A stretch of 64,000 nt of DNA from contig QPMI01000563.1 of assembly GCA_004431415.1 (NCBI GenBank), positions 124,001 to 188,000 of the forward strand. The letters run 5' to 3'. The DNA comes from Cyanophora paradoxa (Eukaryota > Glaucocystophyceae > Cyanophorales > Cyanophoraceae). The stretch's first letter is position 1, and every line of letters begins with the position of its first letter. The translations under genes were made by a program, and so were the position numbers. This document shows, piece after piece, positions 52,525-61,016 of the stretch. Under the pieces are notes generated by a model that made no database searches, was not told where the DNA came from, and worked only from the letters and a program-made list of their open reading frames with translations.

Positions 52525-53547
52525 ATGGCTACCCAAATTGCAGTTCCTGTTTTCTGTTATGCAGCACCTAAATTGCATCAACTGAACCACACAGTTACAG
52601 ATGCTATTCCCGGGTTTATTTGCACAGAAACCACAGGAGCAGATTCATTTACTCAAAATTCAATTATCAGATGCAAGGAAATTCGATGTGATAGAAATGC
52701 TGGAAAAATACGAACCACACAATTAATCGTAAGTAACAAGAATCAGGTTTTACCAGGTGGTGTAGTTGCTGATGCAGCTATTTATGATGATGCAGGTGGG
52801 GTGACCACACCACAAATTGTTACTTTTGATGGGACAGAAAATAATGCAGCACTTGTAGTTAAATCAGGTGGAGCATGGATAGGTTCGGGAGCTTTTGTGA
52901 ATGGAACACTCTCAGCTACAAATGTTTCAATTTCAGGAACAACAACATTTACAGGTGTTGTGAATGCAAATGGTGGTCTTTTTGTTCCTACTTATACAGT
53001 CCCTGTGATGACCGCAACCACAAAGATACAAACACCTGAAATAGATACAGGAGCAAATGTAGATCTGATTCTGAAACGAAATAGCACAGAAGTCGCACGA
53101 ATTGATGCAGGGGGTCTTACAATCGCAGCAAACTTTTATTTGAAGCAAGAAACCCAACCTCGATTTTGTGTTGGGTTTGGTGTAGCAACAAGAAGTGGAG
53201 TATATGGGCGTCTTACTAATTGGTTGCATGAATTCTTTGATAATACCAACTCATTTGATGTAGTAGAAGGGAAATTCACAGCGCCTATAAGTGGAGATTA
53301 TAGATTCTCTCTTAATTCTTATAGTATTGTTACCTCATCTGTGAGTGTAGATCTGAAAGTAAATGATCAGAATGTTTCAACAGAATTCAATTTCAGGGTA
53401 AACAACTCACAAACAGTAACCAACAAAACAATCATTTTGAGCGCAATACTCAGACTTGGAGCCGGGGATAATGTCTCTATTTATGCTGTTGATACTTCCA
53501 TTTCAGAATTCACAACGTTTAGTGGCGAATTGCTGAGCATAATTTAA
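52525..53547 (+). CDS. Fibre protein with C1q/TNF-like head (paralogue 2)
   Basis: The protein has 340 residues. The N-terminal module RCKEIRCDRNAGKIRTTQLIVS is nearly the same as in paralogue 1, as is the shaft ALVVKSGGAWIGSGAFVNGT. The C1q-like head (GKFTAPISGDYRFSLNSYS, AILRLGAGDNVSIYAVD) is clearly different in sequence, so the attachment module is conserved while the binding head varies. The ATG directly follows the paralogue 1 stop. The 3' end of this gene is duplicated in element 2 at 63915-64000. Confidence 0.75.
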   Translation: MATQIAVPVFCYAAPKLHQLNHTVTDAIPGFICTETTGADSFTQNSIIRCKEIRCDRNAGKIRTTQLIVSNKNQVLPGGVVADAAIYDDAGGVTTPQIVTFDGTENNAALVVKSGGAWIGSGAFVNGTLSATNVSISGTTTFTGVVNANGGLFVPTYTVPVMTATTKIQTPEIDTGANVDLILKRNSTEVARIDAGGLTIAANFYLKQETQPRFCVGFGVATRSGVYGRLTNWLHEFFDNTNSFDVVEGKFTAPISGDYRFSLNSYSIVTSSVSVDLKVNDQNVSTEFNFRVNNSQTVTNKTIILSAILRLGAGDNVSIYAVDTSISEFTTFSGELLSII

Positions 53548-53566
53548 TTTCTACAAGTAGTTTAGA

Positions 53567-53830
53567 ATGTCGAATATATACCAAGTAGTTCTGACTGATA
53601 CCGAAAAGTTGGGAATGGAATATTGCGCTGCTTCTGTTCAGGACTGGATTGATAATGCTGCCCACAACAGGGCAAGAATCGCAATTGATGAGATTGTTCA
53701 GAAAGAGATCCAATCTTGCATCTCATCAGGAGTTCAGATACCAACCTCAAAGGAAGCGATTGTATTACAGGCATTCCAAAGGGGAACTGTAAAGAAAGGT
53801 ATCGAGTATAATAATGTCACAGAAGAGTAG
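53567..53830 (+). CDS. Small conserved protein in the fibre cluster
   Basis: The protein has 87 residues: VVLTDTEKLGMEYCAASVQ, then WIDNAAHNRARIAIDEIVQK and SKEAIVLQAFQRG. It is predicted entirely helical. Proteins of this shape are, from memory, found beside phage tail-fibre genes, but the function is not known to me; a fibre-assembly role is a guess. The homologue in element 2 (63587-63895) is nearly identical at the DNA level but lacks one base near its 3' end. Confidence 0.7.
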   Translation: MSNIYQVVLTDTEKLGMEYCAASVQDWIDNAAHNRARIAIDEIVQKEIQSCISSGVQIPTSKEAIVLQAFQRGTVKKGIEYNNVTEE

Positions 53831-53868
53831 TGTACATTATTTTTCTTTCCTTCTTAGTAAAAGAAGCA

Positions 53869-54714
53869 ATGGGTGAATATAATCGAGTTCAACTTCCAAT
53901 ATATTCCCTTGGATCCCCTGCAATGCACTTTCGCCAGCATGAAGTTAATGATGAGGTTCGTGGTTTAGAATCCACAGAGAGACCCAATTCCAATGGTAAC
54001 TCCTTTGATAAAAATTCGATTATTCGAGTTAAAGAGCTGAGAGCTGATAAGAATTCAGGTGTGGTTAAAACAACTCGACTTCTTGTCACAAATGCTAACT
54101 TTTTCCAGCCTACAAATGGAGGTCCTGATGCTTACAGTGTTGATCTGAAAGCCCTGGATTTCGATAAGAATTCTGCAGCTGTTACTGTGAGATCAGGAGG
54201 AGCATTTATTGGGGGTGGCTGCAGAGTTTCAGGTCAACTCTCATCCTCAATTTCGTATAATGATGTCCCAGATACTCTTGAGCAGAATGTTGAAGACCCC
54301 CAACGAATTCGATTATATATACCAGTTGCACAACAGCCACTTATTCAATTTTACCAAGGTTATACTGTCACACTTGAAAACTCTGAATTAATTGAAGGAA
54401 CCAAAAGAGTAATGAGAGGGCTGGTCATTCCTTCTGCAATGCTTTCTTTATGTAGAGCCAACAATAACCAGCCAGGTCACAGATACAATTTCAGTGTTCA
54501 AGGATATGATCATTTTGGCACAGGGTTCTGTGTTTATAATAACAATTTCACCTATGATCTGTTTGTTACAGATATTGGAAAATATACAATTACAGTTATG
54601 GGTATCAGAACAGATATAGCTGCTGTCTCAGCTCTTAGAGGTGTTACTCCTGATACTCTTTCTCAAACAGGGTTTTACATGGAGCCAGATGTAATTGATG
54701 ACCCAACCCCATAA
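53869..54714 (+). CDS. Fibre paralogue 3 (different C-terminal head)
   Basis: The protein has 281 residues from the ATG at 53869 (MGEYNRVQLPIYS), preferred over an in-frame ATG at 53830 because the upstream codons look like untranslated, pyrimidine-rich DNA. It has the shared N-terminal module (IRVKELRADKNSGVVKTTRL) and shaft (VTVRSGGAFIGGGCRVSGQL). The C-terminal half is a strand-rich head not recognised as C1q (GYDHFGTGFCVYNNNFTYD ... YTITVMGIRTDI). It resembles the head of paralogue 4. The element 2 copy (62729-63594) is frameshifted. Confidence 0.72.
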   Translation: MGEYNRVQLPIYSLGSPAMHFRQHEVNDEVRGLESTERPNSNGNSFDKNSIIRVKELRADKNSGVVKTTRLLVTNANFFQPTNGGPDAYSVDLKALDFDKNSAAVTVRSGGAFIGGGCRVSGQLSSSISYNDVPDTLEQNVEDPQRIRLYIPVAQQPLIQFYQGYTVTLENSELIEGTKRVMRGLVIPSAMLSLCRANNNQPGHRYNFSVQGYDHFGTGFCVYNNNFTYDLFVTDIGKYTITVMGIRTDIAAVSALRGVTPDTLSQTGFYMEPDVIDDPTP

Positions 54715-54737
54715 AAGATATATCCCTTTAATGTAAA

Positions 54738-55589
54738 ATGGCTGAGCAACCCCCACTTGAACGAATTATTACACCTCAACTATCATTAGCTGCCCCAGCA
54801 AACCATGTTTTACAGCATGCTACCTTTGATGATGTAGAGGGTCTCCAATCAACAGAGGTCCAACCTACAATGAACACCTTTGGTTCCACCCACAAGCTGA
54901 GATTACAGGAACTCAGATGTGATAAAAATAATGGAATAGTTAAGACAACTAAGCTACTTGTCACAAATGCAAACTTTTCTGCTCATTATGGAGACCCAGA
55001 TAGCTATGGAGATCCTCTGTCTACTTATTCTTTTGAATCTAGGTCGGGAGCTATTAACTGCAAATCGGGGGGAGCTTATATTGGTGATGGTCTTCGGGTT
55101 GGTGGGGCTGTTGGAGCGCCTTTATTTGTGAATGATCAACCCAATCCCATTGATCCTAACACCAGAATTCGAACCTATGTCCCCAGCATGAATGCCCCAT
55201 ACATTATCAAGATATTCCCAATTGTTGTGAATGAACAAACAGCAGTAGTAGACTCTCTTGTTGAAATTGGTGACCACTACAAGGTAGTTGTGGATATCCC
55301 ACCAGATGTTTATGCTCTTTGTCAAGTAGAGGGTGGAACTCCTAATTTTGCAGTTGTGATCACCCCATATGATAATTTTGGTATTGCTTATCATGGAGTC
55401 AATTTCGGTTTGGAAGACTATCAGTTTCTGGTTAGAGCCACCAAGTTTGGTATCTACAAGTGTGTATTATATGCTGAGAGAACCGATTTTATTGCAAGGC
55501 AGAATACCTATGCTGAGTATTATGGCACAAATCGATATTTCCCCATTTTGGGCAGGATACTGCTCCATAAGAATATTGGTTATATATAG
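54738..55589 (+). CDS. Fibre paralogue 4 (different C-terminal head)
   Basis: The protein has 283 residues with the module LRLQELRCDKNNGIVKTTKL and the shaft INCKSGGAYIGDGLRVGG. The C-terminal head (VITPYDNFGIAYHGVNFGLEDYQF, KFGIYKCVLYAERTD) is related to that of paralogue 3. Four tandem paralogues with a common base and two head classes suggest an expanded receptor-binding repertoire. The stop is 3 bp before the next ATG. Confidence 0.72.
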   Translation: MAEQPPLERIITPQLSLAAPANHVLQHATFDDVEGLQSTEVQPTMNTFGSTHKLRLQELRCDKNNGIVKTTKLLVTNANFSAHYGDPDSYGDPLSTYSFESRSGAINCKSGGAYIGDGLRVGGAVGAPLFVNDQPNPIDPNTRIRTYVPSMNAPYIIKIFPIVVNEQTAVVDSLVEIGDHYKVVVDIPPDVYALCQVEGGTPNFAVVITPYDNFGIAYHGVNFGLEDYQFLVRATKFGIYKCVLYAERTDFIARQNTYAEYYGTNRYFPILGRILLHKNIGYI

Positions 55590-55592
55590 AGT

Positions 55593-55865
55593 ATGGATAG
55601 TAAAACAAAAAAGTTTATTGATGCTGCTATGACAGTTCATGGTAAAGATAAATTCGATTACAGTGAGACACATTACATCAAAGCTCAAGAGAAAGTATCT
55701 GTTAGATGTTTGCAGTGTAACAAGGTGATCCTTACATATCCCTTTAATCATGTGAAGGGATCAGGTTGTAGGGAATGCAACAAAAAGCATTCTCAGGCTT
55801 ACAGGAAAAGGGCTACTTCATCAATCAAAGTAGAGTACAGGGATATTTGCATTAGGTTCGATTAG
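55593..55865 (+). CDS. Small zinc-ribbon protein, DUF723-like
   Basis: The protein has 90 residues following the pattern FIDAAMTVHGKDKFDYSET, KVSVRCLQCNK and YPFNHVKGSGCRECNKK. Two CxxC pairs (in RCLQC and GCREC) would bind one zinc. The HGxxKFDYS-C-C-H-GC-C layout matches DUF723-type domains that accompany endonucleases and DNA-modifying proteins in phages; here it stands alone. The element 2 homologue (61605-61877) is clearly more diverged than the neighbouring fibre genes. Confidence 0.7.
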   Translation: MDSKTKKFIDAAMTVHGKDKFDYSETHYIKAQEKVSVRCLQCNKVILTYPFNHVKGSGCRECNKKHSQAYRKRATSSIKVEYRDICIRFD

Positions 55866-55894
55866 GATTAATTAATTTTTCTAAGGTATTCTTA

Positions 55895-56293
55895 ATGGAG
55901 ACTAAATACAGAGGCTTTCATGTAATGCTTGATTACAAGGCTAAAACAGCTATAGCAACAGGTTATGAGCATGTTAGCTTTCTTGGTAATTGGATTATGA
56001 GAACCCTTGAACAAGCAATATTGAGACAAGGTATTAGGATTGTTCATAAACACTGTGAGATATTTGATGGGAAACTATCACCTCCTGGTTTTGCATTGGT
56101 TCTGCTATTAGATGAAAGCCATTGTACAGCTCATTGTTATTCCAATGAAGGCATGTTAGCAATTGATATATTCAGTTGTGGTAAAGAAGCTCAGCATAAA
56201 ACACAAGCAGTAGCAGATGAGATCGATAAAACAATGAATTTCCTCACATTTGAGAAGACTGAGAGACATAAACATGATAGATTCCCGTTTTGA
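55895..56293 (+). CDS. S-adenosylmethionine decarboxylase, bacterial SpeD type
   Basis: The protein has 132 residues, matching the short prokaryotic AdoMetDC proenzyme class. The processing site ESH gives Ser75 as the residue that would become the pyruvoyl group. His80 and Cys95 follow at +5 and +20, the same spacing as the Ser63/His68/Cys83 triad of the Thermotoga enzyme. The surrounding sequence LDESHCTAHCYSNEG and LAIDIFSCG fits the family. The enzyme makes decarboxylated AdoMet, the aminopropyl donor for spermidine. It is the last gene before the right TIR. A homologue with the same triad occurs in element 2. A viral role in polyamine supply for DNA packaging or host metabolism is inferred. 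Confidence 0.85.
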   Translation: METKYRGFHVMLDYKAKTAIATGYEHVSFLGNWIMRTLEQAILRQGIRIVHKHCEIFDGKLSPPGFALVLLLDESHCTAHCYSNEGMLAIDIFSCGKEAQHKTQAVADEIDKTMNFLTFEKTERHKHDRFPF

Positions 56294-56529
56294 TGAGTTT
56301 CTATAATGATGATCAGGGTGATTTACCTTTTTTATTACAATAGCTTTCTACAATGATTATTTTCCGGATTCCGGTCATTCTTTACGATAGAAATTCTACT
56401 GTATGATGTAGCCGAAATATGAATGCACCCTACATTAAGCAATGTCAAGTATTTCGAATACTATTCGATTTCATTACAGTAAAACTCAACATTCCCCTTG
56501 ATTCCCCCTATTATATTATATTTATATTT
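56294..56529. other. Right-end spacer of element 1
   Basis: A non-coding, AT-rich stretch between the AdoMetDC stop and the TIR. It has a short palindrome (CCGGATTCCGG) near 56363 and no other recognisable signal. Confidence 0.5.
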
Positions 56530-57410
56530 AAGTGGACTCAAGGTTGACTCATATTAATCGTAAAAGTAGTAATAGTATATGGATTTTGTTACGAATTCAA
56601 TGCAAGGGTTGACTAAGTGGGTTGAGTTGACTCAAATTTCACAGGAAATATTTGGGACCTAAAGTTTTCTAAAAAGGATTTCAAAAAATGTGTCAACTCC
56701 CCCCACTTAGTCAACCCTGACCATAAACAGTAAGGATTTGAGCTAACATGTATCACAAAGTGAACATATTGAGTCCACTCCACTTAGAAGATCCACTTTT
56801 GAAATCCAAGTTGATTTTGCTTGAAATTTCAAAGTTGATCTAAAAGTGAGTCCACCCTGATTGATTATGGTAACAAAGTTGAATAAGTTGACTAAGTTGA
56901 GTCATCTAAAGAAATTCAAGGAGACTAAGAGTTCAAAATGTTTATGAAAAGTGAGTCAACTTAGACCACTTATGGTAACAAAATTAAATATTAAATTGAT
57001 TTAATTGGAAAAGAACATGATTTAATCGTATTTATTGATATAATTCCGATTAGATTCATTTAGGATTCAATTAAGATCAATCGAAGTTATTGATATAATT
57101 CCGATTAACTACAATTAAGATACAATATCGATTAATCGAGTTTATCGATATAACATCGATTAAATTAATTGAAAATGCATATAAAAACATGAAAATTCAT
57201 GTGAAAATTCAAATAAATTAATCGATTTTATTGATATAACATCGAATCACACATATGAATATTCATATTTTAATCCTGAGGCGGAACGCCGAGGGATTAA
57301 AATATGAATATTCATATGTGTGTGACGCGGCACTGATGCATCGCCCGGCCGCGCCGGCGCCGGCGCCGGCGCCGCCGGCGCCCACAGCTCGTTTTTTGTT
57401 TTGGTGAATT
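56530..57410 (-). repeat. Right terminal inverted repeat of element 1 (881 bp)
   Basis: The reverse complement of 29959-30834, with a 5-bp GTGGA-type duplication near 56775-56783 that the left copy lacks. The outer end is GGTGAATT at 57410. It contains the hairpin at 57249-57321 and the GTTGACTAAGTGGG inverted module at about 56600-56720. Confidence 0.95.
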
Positions 57411-57412
57411 GG

Positions 57413-57544
57413 TGAAAATTCATGTGAAAATTCAAATAAATTAATCGATTTTATTGATATAACATCGAATCACACATATGAATATTCATATTTTAATCCT
57501 GAGGCGGAACGCCGAGGGATTAAAATATGAATATTCATATGTGT
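57413..57544 (+). repeat. 132-bp partial TIR duplication outside the right end
   Basis: This repeats 57190-57321 in the same orientation and with the same length, including a full third copy of the 73-nt hairpin (57472-57544). It starts 2 bp after the TIR outer end. It could be a scar of replication or of a second, internal end used for integration, or a relic of an earlier element at the same site. Confidence 0.92.
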
Positions 57545-58756
57545 CGTCACTGCCGTCACTAGGTCCCGGGTCCGAGTCGATCTCGAGTCGAGACTCGAGA
57601 GTCGAGAATCGCACTGTCAGTGTGACAAGATCATGAGCGCTAGCTCGAGCTCGAGCCTGTCACAAAACTTGAAATCCAGGACGTGGACAGGATTGATCGG
57701 ATAAACCGTACCGTATATATATATATACGTATACGTAACGGTACGTTGAACGTGCGGCTCATAATCAGCGCTAGCGGCCGCGGCTGCCATGCCCATGGCC
57801 AGCAGCTGCAGTCTGCATGCGCATGCGCACTGCGCAGGCCTAGGCCTAGGCTAGCGCTGCAGCCTGCAGCTGCGCACCTATAGCTAGGCTCCGAGCCCGC
57901 GCGGAGGCACAAATTATAAATCACCGCGCCATAAATTACCGCGTCATAAAACCCGGCCCGCGCCATCATGGCATGCGCATGCGCATCTAGCTACTAGGCT
58001 AGAAGCCTTGAAGAAAATACCGCGGTACCAAATTACCGCGTTATAGAACTTTGATGCTTGTATCGGGAACTTTGAATTTGAGGGGTACTGTATGTGGCGA
58101 CTTCGCAGGAGAGAATTGCCGGGCGCCGCGGTACGTACGCCGGTAAACCAAATTATTTTTAATTGCCGCGTTAATGCAAGATTTCGGCGGAACCGGTAAT
58201 TAAGTGGGCGCGGCCCGGTAATTAAGTGGGCGCAGCCCTATCATTAGTATACCGACCGGTATAGTACGTACGTACCGTGCAACAGGAAAATACTGGACGC
58301 TGATAATTAGTGGACCGAAATCTTGCTTACTAATTTAATTTCGGGCTCCACTAGTAGGACCACTACTAGAATTTCGAATTCCCGGCCCTAGCTAAGGCTA
58401 GCTTATGGGAAGCGGCCTCATGCTGTACCCCCCTTTTTTTTGCAAAAGTGGACGTCGCATTGATACACCACGGCACATGTATCAATGTTCTACGTGACGT
58501 GCCCTTCCGACCGGTCATCTATCTAGCCGATGGTGCTAGCTAGGTGCCGGCCATGGGTCGCTCAGTATGGGAGGTTCGCCTGAGTGGGGGAGCCATGGTT
58601 TTCGGTGATAGCCGTAACCAGACCCACGCGCCCACCCCTTGATCAACTCCTCCATCCCTCATGAGCCCTGGAAGTGAGATGTCTCGCAGTCCGCCGCCCT
58701 CCCTTGCCGCCGCTCCGCCACGCCTCCTCCTCCCCACTCCGCCTCCTCCCTCCTCC
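57545..58756. other. Host-type spacer between the two elements
   Basis: No convincing gene is seen. Composition returns to the host style, with GCTAGC, GCATGCGCATGC, TATATATATACGTATACG and AGGCCTAGGCCT words. An imperfect inverted repeat (AGTGGACCGAAAT against ATTTCGGGCTCCACT) lies at about 58310-58352. Confidence 0.5.
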
Positions 58757-59764
58757 TCACCTGCGCCCCAGGACCCCGATTAATCGGTGTCCCGTTTTGT
58801 CGAGGTGAAGAAGGTGGTAGGAGGAAGATATGAGGAAGGAGAGGGAGTGGGCGGAGGCAGCAGCTTGGGGCGGGCAGCGGATGCGGGGCAAGGCAGGGAG
58901 AGGTGCCGGGACGGCAGAGTGTAGAGAGCGTGGGCACTGACAGGCGACGCAGAGAGCTGGGAGTGCGGAGACGAGGCGGGCCGCGAGGGGTCGGGAGGGG
59001 TCGACCGGGTTAGAGGGGGGGGCCGAGGCCAGGGGGGTGGCCGAAGCCATGGGGTTGGTCGAAGCCAGGGGAGTGGCCGAAGCCGATGGGGTGGCCGAAG
59101 CCAAAGAGGGGGCCGAGGCCATTGGGGGGGCCGAAGCCATAGGGGTGGCCGGAGCCAGCGGGGGGTCTGACACTGGAGGGCCGGTTGGGGCCGGGGGGGA
59201 GACCGTAGGGGGCCGAGGGGCAGCGTCGTGCGAGGTCCCGAGCGGGGGGGTCAGCTGGAGCGAGGGGGGGGAGGGGGAGTTGGCTGCTTGCAGCGTCGTA
59301 AGTGGTTTGTACACTCCGGGTGCAAAGAGGGATGTGATTGTGGGTTGCCCCGTGGGTATCGGCACCGTTCGCGCTTTTTTGGTCATGCGCCTGGGAGTCT
59401 TGCGGCCGGTTGCCTTTCTTTTCGCCGTAGGTACGGGCGGGGCGGGTGTAGAGGCGGGAGGGGGAGGGGTCGAGGGGCGCGGGCATTTGGGTGCCGGGGC
59501 AGAGGGGGTATCGGCTGTCCGTTTACGTGAGGCAGGCGACGGGCGTGTTCGTTTCGGGGGAGGGGCCAGGGGGGGCCCCGGAGCGGGGCGTTTGGAAGGT
59601 TGGGTAGTGTTCGTAGGACCCGCGGGCGAAGCGGGCAGGATGCCAGTGTCGGAGTTCTCGTGTGACTGTCGTGCTGGGGGTACCGCAGGTGGGGAGGCAG
59701 GGCAGGAGGTGATCTCAGGGCGGGCGGGGCATTTTCCCCGTCTGGCGTCGGAGTGGGCACACAT
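58757..59764 (-). CDS. Proline-rich low-complexity ORF with PIP-box-like motif (doubtful)
   Basis: A 335-residue open frame very rich in Pro/Ala/Ser/Thr with basic patches (KRKATGRKTPRRMTKKAR) and a hexad-like repeat (MASAPPMASAPSLASATPS). One motif, GQPTITSLFAPG, resembles a PCNA-binding PIP box (QxxIxxLF). The ATG lies at the outer edge of the element 2 hairpin arm. It could be a gene at the extreme end of element 2, part of a host or retroelement gene, or a chance open frame in GC-rich DNA; the biased composition leaves all three possible. Confidence 0.3.
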   Translation of the reverse strand: MCAHSDARRGKCPARPEITSCPASPPAVPPARQSHENSDTGILPASPAGPTNTTQPSKRPAPGPPLAPPPKRTRPSPASRKRTADTPSAPAPKCPRPSTPPPPASTPAPPVPTAKRKATGRKTPRRMTKKARTVPIPTGQPTITSLFAPGVYKPLTTLQAANSPSPPSLQLTPPLGTSHDAAPRPPTVSPPAPTGPPVSDPPLAPATPMASAPPMASAPSLASATPSASATPLASTNPMASATPLASAPPSNPVDPSRPLAARLVSALPALCVACQCPRSLHSAVPAPLPALPRIRCPPQAAASAHSLSFLISSSYHLLHLDKTGHRLIGVLGRR

Positions 59765-59853
59765 ATTGAAAAACGAATTTAAATCCCTCGTTCATCTCGA
59801 TCGCTTCGCGATCTCGATTCACTCTGGATTTAAATTCGTTTTTCAATATGTGT
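59759..59853. repeat. Terminal hairpin of element 2
   Basis: Perfectly complementary 28-nt arms (59759-59786 and 59826-59853, containing ATTGAAAAACGAATTTAAAT) flank a 39-nt centre that has its own GATCGC/GCGATC stem around TTC. The sequence is unrelated to the element 1 hairpin, but the layout is the same (long AT-rich arms, GC-rich inner stem, TTC turn). Confidence 0.92.
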
Positions 59854-60169
59854 TAATTTAATACTAAAATACATATTTTTCGATTAATTTCTTAAACTTT
59901 TTATGCAAACTTTGTATAAAATAATGCAAACTTTGTATTAAAAATGAAAACGCGTTTACCAAAATGCATATTTTCGATTAAACTTCGATAGATTCAATTG
60001 ATCTTATATCGATTGATTATGTACTTTGTTGTTTACATACAAATCTGCGATAGATTAACATTAAACTGCTTAAAGATCGATATAATTGCGATTAAATTGC
60101 ATAAATTCGCATAAACTCGATATAACTCTCATGTATTGAAGTAGACCACCGCCCATTCTGTATCGAAAA

Positions 60170-60435
60170 ACGCAAAAAGTGTCACAGAGTTGCATTGTGT
60201 CCAATTGAACAATCGATGAGATTGCTGATGTACATTTTTGCACCGAAAAAGTGTCACAGAGTTGCATTATCTCCCATTAAACAATCGATTAGATTGCGGG
60301 ATTTTCTATTGGAATATATCGGAACTGCATTATGTCCAATTAAACAATCGATGAGATTGCGGATTTATATTTTAGATCGAAAAAGTGTCACAGAGTTGCA
60401 TGGTCTCCAATTGAACAATCGATTAGATTGCATAT
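60170..60435 (+). repeat. Four degenerate 50-bp direct repeats
   Basis: Units start near 60174, 60246, 60323 (lacking its first part) and 60378. Each has AAAAAGTGTCACAGAGTTGCAT, then a CCAATTxAACAATCGATxAGATTGC box, with spacing of about 55-75 bp. The regular array next to the terminus resembles iterons or regulator-binding sites (inference). Frames through it are repeat artefacts. Confidence 0.85.
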
Positions 60436-60534
60436 GTTCTATAAAACAGAATAATTGAATTCAAGTGTGACAGGTAGTATTCAAATGATATTCAGTAATA
60501 GATATATTTGTTTTTGAGAAAGTCAGTAAGAGGG

Positions 60535-61000
60535 GTAGAATGTCTGTGACAGGTGTGACAGGTGTGACAGGTGTTTTCAGAAGTCTGTCATTTTTGAAAA
60601 ATTTAGAAAGTTTGAAAATAGGTGTCACACCTGTCACACCTGTCACACTCAATTAAACTACCTGTCACACCTGGTCTCCTTACCATTTTCAGTAAGACAG
60701 AAAGGTATTCATGAAATCGACTATTGTTGGGTGGATTTTGAAGGTGTCACACCTGTCACATAGACTGTTTTCAGTAAGACAACAATAAATTCTTGAATAT
60801 CTCAGTAAGAAATAGAGTCTTTTGTTAATTGGGTGTGACGGGTGTGACAGGTGTGACAGGTGTTTTCAGAAGTCTGTAATTTGTGAGAATTTTAAAAAGT
60901 TTGAAAATAGGTGTCACACCTGTCACAGGCGTCACAGTCAATTAAATAGGTGTCACACCCGATTATCTGACCATTTTCAGTAAGACCATCTGAAATTCTG
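60535..61000. repeat. TGTGACAGG / CCTGTCACA inverted repeat clusters, duplicated
   Basis: Two related blocks (about 60535-60700 and 60825-60985) each carry three tandem GTGTGACAG units, then a short A/T spacer with TTTCAGAAGTCTGT, then three inverted CTGTCACAC units and a TTTTCAGTAAGAC word. Each block can fold back on itself. Such dense symmetrical sites suggest binding of a dimeric protein or a replication origin. Confidence 0.85.
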
Positions 61001-61016
61001 AATTTCTCAGTGTCAA

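Larger units (their letters stand above)
29959..57410. mobile_element. Element 1: complete integrated polinton-like virus (about 27.5 kb)
   Basis: It is bounded by inverted repeats of 876 and 881 bp whose outer ends are AATTCACC and GGTGAATT. Between them is an intron-free, AT-rich, compact gene set: DDE integrase, protein-primed PolB, AEP primase, SF3 helicase, packaging ATPase, major capsid protein, two penton-like proteins, phospholipase, fibres and AdoMetDC. Integrase plus PolB plus capsid genes within long TIRs is the defining combination of Maverick/Polinton and adinto-like viruses. No adenain-type maturation protease was recognised. Frame breaks in PolB, MCP and probably integrase suggest either a decaying copy or sequence errors. 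No clean target-site duplication is visible, because the right end is followed by a partial TIR duplication. Confidence 0.92.

Noticed and set aside
60170-61000. Regularly spaced repeats resembling a CRISPR array
   Set aside because: Units are degenerate, unevenly spaced and internally symmetrical, the spacers are not unique inserts of constant length, and no cas genes are present.
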